Shown here: piece after piece, positions 44,522 through 54,254 of the stretch | Numbering within the stretch: the first letter of the stretch is position 1 | Layout of the letters: each line of letters opens with the position of its first letter | Notes under the pieces: generated by a model | What the model was told of the DNA's origin: nothing | The model's input: only the letters and a program-made list of their open reading frames with translations | Database searches by the model: none | DNA from: Affinundibacterium macrobrachii | GTDB taxonomy: Bacteria > Pseudomonadota > Gammaproteobacteria > Burkholderiales > Burkholderiaceae_D | Assembly: GCF_014652415.1 (NCBI RefSeq) | Contig: NZ_BMYT01000004.1 | Span: 88,127 to 152,126, forward strand | Length of the DNA: 64,000 nt | Direction: 5' to 3' | Program-made: the position numbers and the translations under genes

Positions 44522-45388
44522 ATGCGCCCAGAATATATCCTGACTTTATCTTGTCCCGATCAACGCGGTATCGTCCATAGCGTTTCTGGTTTTCTTACCA
44601 GTCACGGTTGCAATATTATTGATTCAGCGCAGTTTGGGGATGCACACTCGAAGTTGTTTTTCATGCGGGTTCATTTTTCGGTAGAGGAACTGGAAATTAA
44701 CGAGCAAATCTTACGTCAAGAATTTAAAGAAGTGGCGCAAGCGTGGCAAATGGAATGGCAGTTACACGATGCGCATCACAAGCCGCGCTTGGTGTTGATG
44801 GTGTCGAAAATTGGTCATTGCTTGAATGATCTTTTGTTTCGCTACAAGAGCGGCTTACTGCCAGTAGAAATCAAGGCGATCATTTCTAATCACACCGATT
44901 TTTATCAATTGGCTGCAAGTTACAATATTCCTTTCCATCATTTGCCATTAGCGGCTGGTGCAAGTGCGGAAGAAAAACAGGCGCAGGAACAAAGAGTCTT
45001 AGAAGTCATCAACGCAAATCAAGCCGAGTTGGTGGTGTTGGCACGTTATATGCAAATACTTTCGAACTCCATGTGCCAAGCTTTAAACGGTCGTGCGATC
45101 AATATCCATCACTCATTTTTACCCAGCTTTAAAGGCGCTAAGCCCTATTATCAAGCTCATGATCGTGGTGTGAAATTGATTGGTGCGACCGCGCATTTTG
45201 TCACCGGTGATTTGGATGAGGGACCGATTATTGAACAAGACGTCGCGCGCGTCGATCATGCGATGGACCCAGAAAAATTGACGGCAATTGGTCGTGATGT
45301 GGAATGTGTGGTGTTGGCACGTGCAGTGAATTATTTTGTCGAGCATCGCATCTTATTGAATGGCCATAAGACGGTCGTGTTTAACTAA
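44522..45388 (+). CDS. purU: Formyltetrahydrofolate deformylase
   Basis: The product is 288 residues from the ATG at 44522; an open reading from 44402 has a Phe-rich, non-conserved extension. An N-terminal ACT domain (YILTLSCPDQRGIVHSVSGFLTSHGCNI) and a C-terminal formyltransferase-like domain with NIHHSFLPSFKGAKPY and the GATAHFVTGDLDEGPII motif are present. PurU releases formate from 10-formyl-THF, controlling one-carbon units in the cytosol. Confidence 0.95.
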   Translation: MRPEYILTLSCPDQRGIVHSVSGFLTSHGCNIIDSAQFGDAHSKLFFMRVHFSVEELEINEQILRQEFKEVAQAWQMEWQLHDAHHKPRLVLMVSKIGHCLNDLLFRYKSGLLPVEIKAIISNHTDFYQLAASYNIPFHHLPLAAGASAEEKQAQEQRVLEVINANQAELVVLARYMQILSNSMCQALNGRAINIHHSFLPSFKGAKPYYQAHDRGVKLIGATAHFVTGDLDEGPIIEQDVARVDHAMDPEKLTAIGRDVECVVLARAVNYFVEHRILLNGHKTVVFN

Positions 45389-45517
45389 GCACGATTTTTT
45401 AAGACGTAATTGGAGCTTATGCACTTCATTCACATTCAAATTAGAAACTGGATTGAAGTCAAATAGCTAGCGCTAGTGATAGTGGAATTAATGAGTAAGC
45501 TTAATGAGCAAAATTGA

Positions 45518-45569
45518 ACAGCAGGATTAAACAGCAGGATTAAACAGCAGGAATAAACAGCAGGAATAA
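45518..45569. repeat. Tandem 13-bp repeat x4 in the yaeQ leader
   Basis: Two copies of ACAGCAGGATTAA (45518-45530, 45531-45543) and two of ACAGCAGGAATAA (45544-45556, 45557-45569) end two bases before the ATG at 45572. Each copy contains AGCAGGA, so the last repeat is the gene's ribosome binding site and the others are spare copies. Confidence 0.9.
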
Positions 45570-45571
45570 GA

Positions 45572-46114
45572 ATGGCATTGAAATCAACAATTTATAAAGC
45601 AGAACTGAATATTTCCGATATGGATCGTGGTTATTACGCGGATCATAGTTTAACCATCGCCCGTCATCCATCGGAAACGGATGAACGCATGATGGTACGC
45701 GTCGTCGCCTTCGCGTTGCATGCTTCTGAGCGCTTGAGTTTTGGTAAAGGCATTTCGGATACAGAAGAACCTGATTTTTGGGAAAAAGATTACACCGATG
45801 CCATCTTATTGTGGGGGGAAGTTGGACAACCCGACGACAGACGCTTGTTGAAAGCTTGTGGTCGTGCCGAAAAAGTGGTGGTCTATAGTTTTTCACATGC
45901 CAGCAATATCTGGTGGAAACAAATGAATAGCCGCCTTGATCGCGCAAAGAACTTATGCGTCAAAAATATGGCATCAGAAACGAGCCAAGAACTCGCCAAA
46001 ATGGCTGCCCGCACAATGCAATTGCAGTGCACCATACAAGATGGTCAGATTTGGATGTCTGCGGGAGACCAATCGGTACAAATCGATCTGGAGACTTTTA
46101 AGGATTTTGAATAA
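45572..46114 (+). CDS. YaeQ family protein
   Basis: A 180-residue protein beginning MALKSTIYKAELNISDMDRGYYADHSLTIARHPSETDERMMVRVVAFALHA in full-length YaeQ fashion (compact beta-rich fold, PD-(D/E)XK-like in structure). Its function is unclear; in E. coli a link to rfaH was suggested. The 52-bp tandem repeat precedes the start. Confidence 0.92.
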   Translation: MALKSTIYKAELNISDMDRGYYADHSLTIARHPSETDERMMVRVVAFALHASERLSFGKGISDTEEPDFWEKDYTDAILLWGEVGQPDDRRLLKACGRAEKVVVYSFSHASNIWWKQMNSRLDRAKNLCVKNMASETSQELAKMAARTMQLQCTIQDGQIWMSAGDQSVQIDLETFKDFE

Positions 46115-46150
46115 GTAGGCGGATTGATTCTGTTGCCAACAATTAAGATA

Positions 46151-46183
46151 ACAAGCTAAGACGGTGCTACCGTCCTAGCTTGT
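46151..46183. terminator. Hairpin between convergent yaeQ and cysK
   Basis: ACAAGCTAAGACGG (46151-46164) pairs with CCGTCCTAGCTTGT (46170-46183; one G-U pair) over a 5-base loop. The T-run is weak on either side, so termination is likely but not certain. Confidence 0.6.
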
Positions 46184-46195
46184 GAGCAAAATTGT

Positions 46196-47179
46196 TTATT
46201 GTGCAGATAAAGCGACGCCATTGGCATCGAAGTAGCCATCAAATAATATCGAGCTTAAATAACGCTCTCCAGAATCAGGCAATACTACAACAATCGTTTT
46301 ACCTGCATTCTCAGGTAATTTGGCGAGGCGAACTGCTACTGCGGTGGCAGCGCCGCAAGAAATGCCAGCGAGTATGCCTTCTTCTTTTGCCAGTCTTTGT
46401 GCGTATTCAACTGCTTCTTCGTTGCTGACTTGCTCAATCAGATCAACTAAGGACAAGTCTAAAACGTCTGGCACAAATCCAGCACCAATACCTTGAATCT
46501 TGTGTGGCGCTGGTTTGATTTCTTGACCTGCGCGTTTTTGCGTTAATACTGGACTTGCGGTTGGCTCTACTGCCACCGTCTGAATTGCCTTCCCCTGTGT
46601 TTGTTTGATGTAGCGAGATACACCGGTAATGGTGCCGCCGGTGCCAACGCCAGAGACAAAGATGTCGACTTGACCTTCTGTATCGTTCCAGATTTCTGGA
46701 CCAGTGGTTTTTTCGTGAATCGCTGGATTGGCAGGATTTTTGAATTGCTGGAGTAAGACGTAACGATCAGGATCGCTGGCACGAATTTCCTCTGCTTTGG
46801 CAATCGCACCATTCATGCCTTTTGCGCCTTCAGTCAGAATTAAGTTTGCACCGAATGCCACTAATAATTTACGACGTTCTATGCTCATCGTTTCTGGCAT
46901 AGTCAACGTCAAGGGAGTGCCTCTTGCAGCGGCAACAAAAGCTAGTGCGATACCCGTATTGCCACTGGTTGGTTCGATTAATTCTTTTCCTGGGCCGAGC
47001 AAACCACGTGCTTCGGCATCCGCCACCATCGCTGCACCAATTCGGCATTTAACAGAATACGCAGGATTACGACCTTCGATTTTTGCCAAAATTGTCGCAC
47101 CTGCACCATCGCTGATGCGTTGCAACTTGACTAGTGGGGTGCGACCAATAGAGTCCGCATTATTTTGATAGATAGGCAT
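46196..47179 (-). CDS. cysK: Cysteine synthase A (O-acetylserine sulfhydrylase)
   Basis: The product is 327 residues from the ATG at 47179 (GAGGAAATTAT upstream; a 341-residue reading would add an unlikely extension). PLP-Lys K44 is in [25 protein letters not shown] and [13 protein letters not shown] are the substrate- and phosphate-binding loops. CysK makes L-cysteine from O-acetylserine and sulfide in the cytosol. Single-gene unit. Confidence 0.95.
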   Translation of the reverse strand: MPIYQNNADSIGRTPLVKLQRISDGAGATILAKIEGRNPAYSVKCRIGAAMVADAEARGLLGPGKELIEPTSGNTGIALAFVAAARGTPLTLTMPETMSIERRKLLVAFGANLILTEGAKGMNGAIAKAEEIRASDPDRYVLLQQFKNPANPAIHEKTTGPEIWNDTEGQVDIFVSGVGTGGTITGVSRYIKQTQGKAIQTVAVEPTASPVLTQKRAGQEIKPAPHKIQGIGAGFVPDVLDLSLVDLIEQVSNEEAVEYAQRLAKEEGILAGISCGAATAVAVRLAKLPENAGKTIVVVLPDSGERYLSSILFDGYFDANGVALSAQ

Positions 47180-47441
47180 AATTTCCTCATCGCTAAGTTT
47201 GTTCAAGTGAGACACCGGCATTCGCCGTCAGCCACGTCGCAAGCAATTTGTGACTGCTGCGTAAGCGTCTCAAAGATAGACGATGAGAATAAGCCAGCTC
47301 AAATAAAACTCAAAAGAATATAAGGTCATATTCTTATATCGAATTGATGGCACAGCGTTTTACACGGCATGCCATCTTGAAAATCGTCGCATTTGTTGAA
47401 CTCAATTGCCGAACTTGATTAACTAAGCTTGATTGACTCAA

Positions 47442-50099
47442 TTATTTGATCGGTTGCAAAACAAATCGTTGGCGGGTGTTTACCTCAACTGCCTGTCGTG
47501 AATACAGTAAAGGAAAGTATTCACCTTTCGCCCATTTGTCTGCCAAATCGCGGTAATGTGGACTGCTTGGGTCGCCAGATTGTCCTGGCGCATTGATTGC
47601 GCGCGAGTTATCCCATTGCCCAACATCGACCACGACTCGAAATGAAGGACCATTGAGTTGTATGAAATCACTCAATCGATACGATGATTGATTGACGGTA
47701 TTGGCACTACCACCACGAGGAAGTGGGCCGACATCAAATTGTGTTTTTGATGCGCTATCTAAAATCTTTGAGAATGGGTGTGCGAATACCGTTTTCTGTA
47801 GTTGTCCCCACTGCCAAGCGTGTTGATCTTTTCCTAGTGTTTGTTCAAGCGTTTTGTAAGCTTGCGTGAGACTATTGAGTAAGAGCTGATCACGGATTTT
47901 GTTTGCTTGTTCATCTTGATTTGTGCGTTCGAGATAGTTCAACATACCTGACATATCAGGCATGCTGGGTACCAAATTCGCTTGTGCGCCTAGCATTAAT
48001 TCTTTATACGCTGGTGCCAAAGTTTGACTTAGCCAGAACTGAAATAGAGCTGCTGCTGCCGAATCTGCGGTTTCTTGATGATCCCATTGGAGTAACAGTT
48101 TCAGTGCTTTTTCGGTTGCTTTTGTATTGTCATCATCGGTTTGATGACGAGCTTGATTGTTGATTTTATTGTTGATCTGATTGTTGATTTGGATACGCTT
48201 CAAAATCTCTGTGATGCGTTTAGCAGGTAGCGACATCACATCATTTTGTAGACGCATGGAATCCTCGATTGAGAATTTTTTTGCTTGCGACAATACGGTA
48301 GCGATACGTTGGTAGCGTGCTGGGTGCGGCCATTCGAAGCCTAATTTGTGTTGTTGGTAGGGATAGCCCTTAGGTAAATTCATTTCATTTGCTGAAGCAA
48401 ACCACCCTGATTTTGGCTGATAGCTAATTGGCAGCTTGTCGCCAGATAAAAAGCCCTCCCACTCATAACGTCCATCTCCAGGAACAGGTAATAAACCATC
48501 CCAATTTTTGTGTATTGGCGTCATGCCACCAGGAACCCAGCCAATATTTCCTTTGACATCCGCATAGACTTGGTTCTCTGTTGGTGCGCCCCAATGCAGC
48601 ATGGCTTTCTTAAACTGGACAAAATTGGTGGCACGCATGTAATCAATACTGCCAAAATAAGGCGCCATTCCCGCCTGTAGCCAAGCCGTTCTCACCGCGT
48701 AGGCACGGTTTTTTTGATGGTCTTGAAAAATGATAGGGCCGTGACGTGTAAAGAGTAATTCTGCGGTTTGATCGGGACGGTCTTTGACTTTAAAACTTTC
48801 CGAAAGTGGCTTCATGTTTTCCCACTTGCCACGGTAGCGGTATTGCATGGGATTAGCGGGGTTTAACTCATAGACATATAAGTCTTCTTGATCAATCCCC
48901 ATAATCGTCAAACCGAATGCGATGTTGCCATTATGTCCGATGGAAATTCCAGGTAATGCTGGTTCGCCCGCGCCAATCACATCTAAACCAGGCGCACTTA
49001 AATGCGTGATATAGCGTAAAGACGGCGCTGAGTAAGCGCGATGCGGGTCATTTGCCATGATCGCGCGACCAGTGCTGGTTTTGGACGGTGCGAGTACCCA
49101 GTTGTTACTGCCTTCCATTTGATCAGGGTTTGTTTCGTATAGCTTAGTGATGTTTGTATTAGGGGCTTCATTTGTTGCGGTTGTAGGCGTTTCAATTTGT
49201 GAGATACGCATATTCTGCTTATCAAAAACGACGTTCTGTGTCGCTAAACTGAATTGACGCAAGATGCCTTCGGGTAAACATGGGTCGAGGCCTGCGGGGA
49301 GTGTGGTTTTCCACTTAGGCGATAAATTTTGCCGTATTTCGTCTAATGCTAATTGACCGTTGCAAGCAAACTTTGCGCGATTCACTTCGGCGTTGAGGTT
49401 GCGAGTTAAGCCATGACTGCGGATACGCACCACGTCTTCAGCTTGCCATTTAGCCGGCAGATATTTCAGGATTTTAAATTCCGCGGGTAAGGCATGGTTG
49501 TTCTTACTGACATAATCGACATAGGCATTGATCCCAGCCACAAATTGTTTGGTGATGCGTTCGGCTTGTGCTCCGTAGGCATTCCATTCTTGTTTCATAT
49601 CACCGCGGTAGAGGAATAAACGCGCGGCACGATCTTGTTCAAAGAAGCTGTAGCCAAATACTTCGGATAGTTGGCCGAGGCCACGTCTGCGCCATAGATC
49701 GAGCTGAAATAGGCGATCACGCGCAGCATTAAAGCCTTGTGCGAAAAACAAATCATCTTCATTCTTGGCATAAATATGCGGTACGCCCCATTGGTCGAGC
49801 AAAATCTCTGCGCTTTGGCTGATGCCATAGACTTGCCATTCTTGCGTGGTTTTAATCGGAGTTGATTTTTTCTGAGACGTATTTTGGGTGCTTGGTTTAT
49901 TGGCATTGCTCGCATTTGCGCCCACTTGCGCATGGACTTGTGGCGAGCAGATGATGCCTAACAAGCCTAGCAGCATTAGTGCGTTGGTGAGTTTGAATTG
50001 ATGTGGGGTGCGCAGGCTAAAATCTTCCACTAGGTTAATTTTGTTATTGATGATGGGTTTGTTGCCCTTGGGTAAGGCTAGCTTAAAGAGTCTCGACAT
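47442..50099 (-). CDS. Penicillin-acylase family (S45) N-terminal nucleophile hydrolase
   Basis: The product is 885 residues from the ATG at 50099. Residues 1-58 include a long signal peptide (LTNALMLLGLLGIICSPQVHA). The beta-chain start is S331 in GSNNWVLAPSKT, exposed after autoproteolysis; NDPHRAY follows as the usual substrate loop, and the alpha chain contains YGVPHI-like GVPHIYA and RLFQLDLWRR. The family cleaves amides such as N-acyl homoserine lactones and beta-lactam side chains in the periplasm. The substrate is undetermined. Confidence 0.93.
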   Translation of the reverse strand: MSRLFKLALPKGNKPIINNKINLVEDFSLRTPHQFKLTNALMLLGLLGIICSPQVHAQVGANASNANKPSTQNTSQKKSTPIKTTQEWQVYGISQSAEILLDQWGVPHIYAKNEDDLFFAQGFNAARDRLFQLDLWRRRGLGQLSEVFGYSFFEQDRAARLFLYRGDMKQEWNAYGAQAERITKQFVAGINAYVDYVSKNNHALPAEFKILKYLPAKWQAEDVVRIRSHGLTRNLNAEVNRAKFACNGQLALDEIRQNLSPKWKTTLPAGLDPCLPEGILRQFSLATQNVVFDKQNMRISQIETPTTATNEAPNTNITKLYETNPDQMEGSNNWVLAPSKTSTGRAIMANDPHRAYSAPSLRYITHLSAPGLDVIGAGEPALPGISIGHNGNIAFGLTIMGIDQEDLYVYELNPANPMQYRYRGKWENMKPLSESFKVKDRPDQTAELLFTRHGPIIFQDHQKNRAYAVRTAWLQAGMAPYFGSIDYMRATNFVQFKKAMLHWGAPTENQVYADVKGNIGWVPGGMTPIHKNWDGLLPVPGDGRYEWEGFLSGDKLPISYQPKSGWFASANEMNLPKGYPYQQHKLGFEWPHPARYQRIATVLSQAKKFSIEDSMRLQNDVMSLPAKRITEILKRIQINNQINNKINNQARHQTDDDNTKATEKALKLLLQWDHQETADSAAAALFQFWLSQTLAPAYKELMLGAQANLVPSMPDMSGMLNYLERTNQDEQANKIRDQLLLNSLTQAYKTLEQTLGKDQHAWQWGQLQKTVFAHPFSKILDSASKTQFDVGPLPRGGSANTVNQSSYRLSDFIQLNGPSFRVVVDVGQWDNSRAINAPGQSGDPSSPHYRDLADKWAKGEYFPLLYSRQAVEVNTRQRFVLQPIK

Positions 50100-50333
50100 A
50101 TTTTTTCTAAAATGAGAATTTGAGTGCAATGTGAATTTGTATGGCTTGAGTATACGACCAATTAAAGTAATTTCATTCCCTTGATTTCGCATTTCATCGC
50201 AATGCTATCGATTCTTGTTGGCGATCTAACTAGTATGTCGATGACAAAATGCGATCATGTGTCTTCATTTGCGTGTTCATATCTGGCCCAGATTGGGAAG
50301 TCTGGGTTTAACCTAACCTGAAAACAATAAATC

Positions 50334-52169
50334 ATGATGGAATCATCTACCAATACTGGAAGCTCGGGCAGTGCGGGCGGTGCCAGCAGCGTCAATAGCA
50401 CTTTCCCTAATCCTTCTGCTGTTCTAAAACCTATTCTGAAGCCAATCTCGGCGAGTGAGCGTATTCAAGCTTTAGACGTGATACGTGGCTTTGCCTTAAT
50501 TGGTATTTTCTTCATGAACATTGAATGGTTTAACCGCTCATTCTTGACGATGGGGACGGGAATCCCGAGTAATGTACACGGCATAGACTGGTTGGCCAGT
50601 TATTTTGTGAACTTCTTTGTGGCTGGTAAGTTCTGGACTATTTTTTCTTTGCTGTTTGGAATGGGTTTCGCGGTGATGCTGACGCGCTCAGAAGAAACAG
50701 GGCGAGCATTTATCAAGCCCTATATTCGCCGCATCATTGCATTAGCAATCTTTGGTATTTTGCATAATGTCTTATTGTGGCCTGGCGATATTTTGTATAG
50801 CTATGCGTTCACTGCGGCTGGCTTGTTGATTATTTTATTTGGTCAGTGGAAATGGATAGTAGCGAGTATAGTCGGTCTGATTGGCTTCTGTTTTATCCCC
50901 GGTATGGGATCATTTGCTGCGGTGGTTGGTGGTATCGCTTTTATGGGATTCATCGCAATTTTTATTCGTAATGAACGAATTGTTTCCTTCCTTGGTATGA
51001 AGATGCCATTGTTTTCTGCGATTTGCTTGGTCATCACGATACTTGTGAGTTTGGCTGCGTTAGCAAGTTGGTTTGTGCCTGCAATGCGCGAAGGACGAAA
51101 TGGTTTGACTGGAATGTCAGCTGCGTTCTTGATCATCACATTTTTATCAGCAAAATATCATCAGCCAGCGGAAGCGCGATTTTGGCGTGCTGGTGTATTG
51201 ATTTATAGCTTGCCTTTTGTGATTGGCATGGTGTTTGGAGTGATCGCCTATCAGCAACCTTTGACTAGCGTTTTTAATTCAGCAGAAGCAGTCAAATTAG
51301 CTGCAGAAAAGCAAGCGAAAAAAGAAGCCGACGAAGCTGCAGAAAAATTGGCAAAGCTTAATCCTACAAGCAGCACAAAAAAGGATGAAAGCAAAGAGGA
51401 TAAAAAGCTTCCAAAATCCGAAGCGCAAAAGAAACTGGAACGCGATGCAGATACGATTAATCGTATCAATGAAAATCGTAAAGAAATCGAAAAAGATTTG
51501 AAGGCGATGACGCAGGCGAACTATCCTGATTTTGTGAAGCATCGCTTTGCGGATTTCATGGATGCTCCATTTGGTAGCGCGGGACAAGCATTTGCAGCGA
51601 TTGCTTTATTTTTGATCGGTGTCTGGTTTGTTCGTGCCAAAGTAATTACCAAGGCTGCGGAAAATTTATCGCTATTCCGTCACATCGCTTTATTAGGATT
51701 GCCTGTGGGGTGGGGATTGAGTTTACTGGCAAGTAGTATCGCAGTGAGTCATGCGCCAGGTGTATCAGGCGATGGTTGGCAATTAACACAAATGATTTTG
51801 AATTTAGCGAATCTGCCGACTTGTCTTGCTTATGTCAGTATCATTGTGTTGATGTTATATAGCGGTTCCGCATTGGCTAAGATTCAGGTGTTGGCACCAT
51901 TTGGTCGTATGGCATTGACGAATTATTTGATGCAATCGGTGATTCAAGCAAGTTTCTTTTACGGTTGGGGATTGGGGCAATTCGGCCTCGGTCGCGCGCA
52001 ACAATTAGGCTTTGCGATTGCGGTAATTTGCTTGCAAGTTTTGTTCAGCCATTGGTGGTTAGGCCGTTTCCGCTATGGCCCTTTGGAATGGGTATGGCGT
52101 GCGGTCACTTATTGGGAATTGCCTGCGATGAGAGTCGAACATAAGGGTTTGACTCCTCACTTGGGTTAG
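50334..52169 (+). CDS. DUF418 membrane protein, copy A
   Basis: The product is 611 residues. A Ser/Gly-rich N-terminus is followed by the DUF418 pattern RIQALDVIRGFALIGIFFMNIEWFNRS, about ten TM segments, and the C-terminal LFSHWWLGRFRYGPLEWVWRAVTYW signature. Between TM helices, residues about 318-400 form a Lys/Glu-rich insertion with coiled-coil character (AEKQAKKEADEAAEKLAKL). DUF418 proteins are likely transporters or acyltransferase-related, of unproved role. A paralog follows. Confidence 0.9.
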   Translation: MMESSTNTGSSGSAGGASSVNSTFPNPSAVLKPILKPISASERIQALDVIRGFALIGIFFMNIEWFNRSFLTMGTGIPSNVHGIDWLASYFVNFFVAGKFWTIFSLLFGMGFAVMLTRSEETGRAFIKPYIRRIIALAIFGILHNVLLWPGDILYSYAFTAAGLLIILFGQWKWIVASIVGLIGFCFIPGMGSFAAVVGGIAFMGFIAIFIRNERIVSFLGMKMPLFSAICLVITILVSLAALASWFVPAMREGRNGLTGMSAAFLIITFLSAKYHQPAEARFWRAGVLIYSLPFVIGMVFGVIAYQQPLTSVFNSAEAVKLAAEKQAKKEADEAAEKLAKLNPTSSTKKDESKEDKKLPKSEAQKKLERDADTINRINENRKEIEKDLKAMTQANYPDFVKHRFADFMDAPFGSAGQAFAAIALFLIGVWFVRAKVITKAAENLSLFRHIALLGLPVGWGLSLLASSIAVSHAPGVSGDGWQLTQMILNLANLPTCLAYVSIIVLMLYSGSALAKIQVLAPFGRMALTNYLMQSVIQASFFYGWGLGQFGLGRAQQLGFAIAVICLQVLFSHWWLGRFRYGPLEWVWRAVTYWELPAMRVEHKGLTPHLG

Positions 52170-52282
52170 TCAATATCAATGCTAGCGAGGATTGTTTAGT
52201 CATGATTAGATGATTTAAAAATGCCAATATGGTTTGCAATTAAGGCATAATTCATCTAAGGCTAGTCAAATAAACGCGGGTT

Positions 52283-52316
52283 AAAAAGCGTCACGATACA
52301 GGTCGTGGCGCTTTTT
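52283..52316 (+). terminator. Intrinsic terminator between the two DUF418 genes
   Basis: AAAAAGCGTCACGA (52283-52296) pairs with TCGTGGCGCTTTTT (52303-52316; one G-U pair), so the two copies are separate transcripts. Confidence 0.85.
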
Positions 52317-52368
52317 GATTTATGCGACTTGTGTCTGATCTAACAAGTTCATTTATATCGAGGAAGAT

Positions 52369-54165
52369 ATGCATAGAGATGTAGAAAATGAATCCAGCGT
52401 GATGCTGAATTTGACGGTTGAGCCAATGGTTGCGCCAGCAGTTGCTCCAGTAGATGCGCCAGTTGCGGCACCGGTTCAGGTTCAAGACAGAATCGCGATT
52501 CTCGATGTGATTCGAGGGTTTGCTTTGATTGGTATTTTCCTCATGAATATCGAGTTTTTTAACCGCTCTGTCGGTGAGCTTAGTGACGGTATGCCAGTCG
52601 GATTGAGTGGCGCCAACTGGCTGGCTTCTTACTTTGTCGCGTATTTTGTTGCGGGTAAATTTTGGACGATTTTCTCCTTATTGTTTGGTATGGGATTCGC
52701 GCTGATGTTGATGCGCGCAGAAGAAAAGGGACAAGATTTTTTTAAGACGTATTTTCGTCGTTTGCTTGCCTTGGCGACTTTCGGTGTATTGCATTACATC
52801 TTTATTTGGCCTGGTGATATTTTGTTTAGCTATGCGATAGCGGCATGTGGTTTATTAGTTGTCTTGTTCGGTAAAGCGCGTTGGATTGTTTTGGGTGTGA
52901 TCGCTTTGGGTTTGGTCGCGGCGATCCCTGCGTTAAATAAAGTTGCTGCAATTGCGACCGCACTGGCATTGTTTGGCGTGATGGCATTTCTGCTTAGAAA
53001 TGACAAGACCTTAATTGTATTTGCAAAACCACGTCCGATTATCGCGGTCATACTTTATGTGGTGGGTGCGCTGTTGTTTTTAATTGGTGTAACCAGTCTT
53101 GTAGTGACTACTATGAGTTCCGCTCGTCCTAGTTTGGTGTTTGGATTGTTTGTGTTATTGATCGCTTTTGTACTTGATCGTGCGCATCAGCCCAAACAAG
53201 CACGCAGTTGGAAAATTGGTAGCTTGTTGTATACCTCTTTATTTTTATCGATGGCGATAGGTGGCGCCGCGCAGTATTGGGGGGCTGGAAAAACTCAAGT
53301 ACAAGCAGCTAACCAAACGCAGCAAGCTAGCTCAACAGTAGTTAGCGCATCGGCACAAGCAAACGAGGAAGTAAAAACAGACGCAGAAGCTAAAAATACG
53401 GCATCAGATAAAGCTCCAATCATCGCGAGTGCTTCAGAAAAGAACAAAGCGAGCGAGAAAGAAGAGAATAAAAAGAAAGAAGCTGAGCGCCTTCAAAAAC
53501 AGTTAGAAGATAACCGTCGAGAAGTGGCGATTCTGTCTAAAGGAACTTATGCCGAAGCTTTAGCGTTTCGTGTTAGAGAGCTTTCTGAAAACTGGACAAA
53601 TGTTGCGATTTTTAGTGTGCTGATTAACTGTATGTTCTTGATTGGATACTGGTTTGTGCAATCGGGCATTATGCGCGATACGAAAGCACATTTACCTAAA
53701 TTTAAGAAAATGGCTTTACTCGGATTACCTTGCGGGATAGGTTTGGGAATCGCTGGGAGTTTTATTACAACCTCGGCGGTTCCTGGTTTAGAAAATGATC
53801 CGTATATGTTCGCAATGGCCTTGATTTATCTTGGTAACTTGCCCGCGTGTTTGGGCTATGTCGGTTTGCTTGTGTTGATGTTTCATAGCACTGGCGTGTT
53901 TTCGAAAGTGAAATTGCTTGCACCTTATGGACGTATGGCTTTGACCAATTACTTGTCGCAGTCTGTGATTTGTTCGGTGATTTTTTACAGCTACGGTTTA
54001 GGTTATTACGGAATGCAGCGCGCGCATCAAGTTGCTGTGGTGCTGATCGTCGTGGTGCTACAAATATTATTTAGCCACTGGTGGTTAAGTAAATTCCGTT
54101 ATGGACCAATGGAGTGGTTGTGGCGTGCGATTACCTATTGGAAGCTTCCTGCACTCAAGAATTAA
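52369..54165 (+). CDS. DUF418 membrane protein, copy B
   Basis: The product is 598 residues. After a Val/Ala/Pro-rich N-terminus it has the same pattern: RIAILDVIRGFALIGIFLMNIEFFNRS, similar TM topology, a charged insertion of about 100 residues (AEAKNTASDKAP then SEKEENKKKEAERLQKQLED) in the same position as in copy A, and the LFSHWWLSKFRYGPMEWLWRAITYW end. Copies A and B are therefore tandem paralogs, with the hydrophobic core conserved and the insert diverged. Confidence 0.9.
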   Translation: MHRDVENESSVMLNLTVEPMVAPAVAPVDAPVAAPVQVQDRIAILDVIRGFALIGIFLMNIEFFNRSVGELSDGMPVGLSGANWLASYFVAYFVAGKFWTIFSLLFGMGFALMLMRAEEKGQDFFKTYFRRLLALATFGVLHYIFIWPGDILFSYAIAACGLLVVLFGKARWIVLGVIALGLVAAIPALNKVAAIATALALFGVMAFLLRNDKTLIVFAKPRPIIAVILYVVGALLFLIGVTSLVVTTMSSARPSLVFGLFVLLIAFVLDRAHQPKQARSWKIGSLLYTSLFLSMAIGGAAQYWGAGKTQVQAANQTQQASSTVVSASAQANEEVKTDAEAKNTASDKAPIIASASEKNKASEKEENKKKEAERLQKQLEDNRREVAILSKGTYAEALAFRVRELSENWTNVAIFSVLINCMFLIGYWFVQSGIMRDTKAHLPKFKKMALLGLPCGIGLGIAGSFITTSAVPGLENDPYMFAMALIYLGNLPACLGYVGLLVLMFHSTGVFSKVKLLAPYGRMALTNYLSQSVICSVIFYSYGLGYYGMQRAHQVAVVLIVVVLQILFSHWWLSKFRYGPMEWLWRAITYWKLPALKN

Positions 54166-54204
54166 TTCGTTGACTAAATACAGATTAGCTTTTCGCAAAA
54201 ATAA

Positions 54205-54236
54205 AAAACGGGCAAACTAAAGTGGCCCGTTTTCTA
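54205..54236. terminator. Terminator between convergent DUF418 B and carboxylesterase genes
   Basis: AAAACGGGC (54205-54213) and GCCCGTTTT (54225-54233) form a 9-bp stem with T-rich continuation on both strands. Confidence 0.8.
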
Positions 54237-54254
54237 TTTCGCTTGTTATCCCGT

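Noticed and set aside
45518..45569. CRISPR array
   Set aside because: The units are contiguous 13-bp tandem repeats with no spacers and no cas genes.
45540..45947. Minus-strand frame over yaeQ (135 residues)
   Set aside because: Shadow of yaeQ; composition is not protein-like and the start overlaps the conserved gene.
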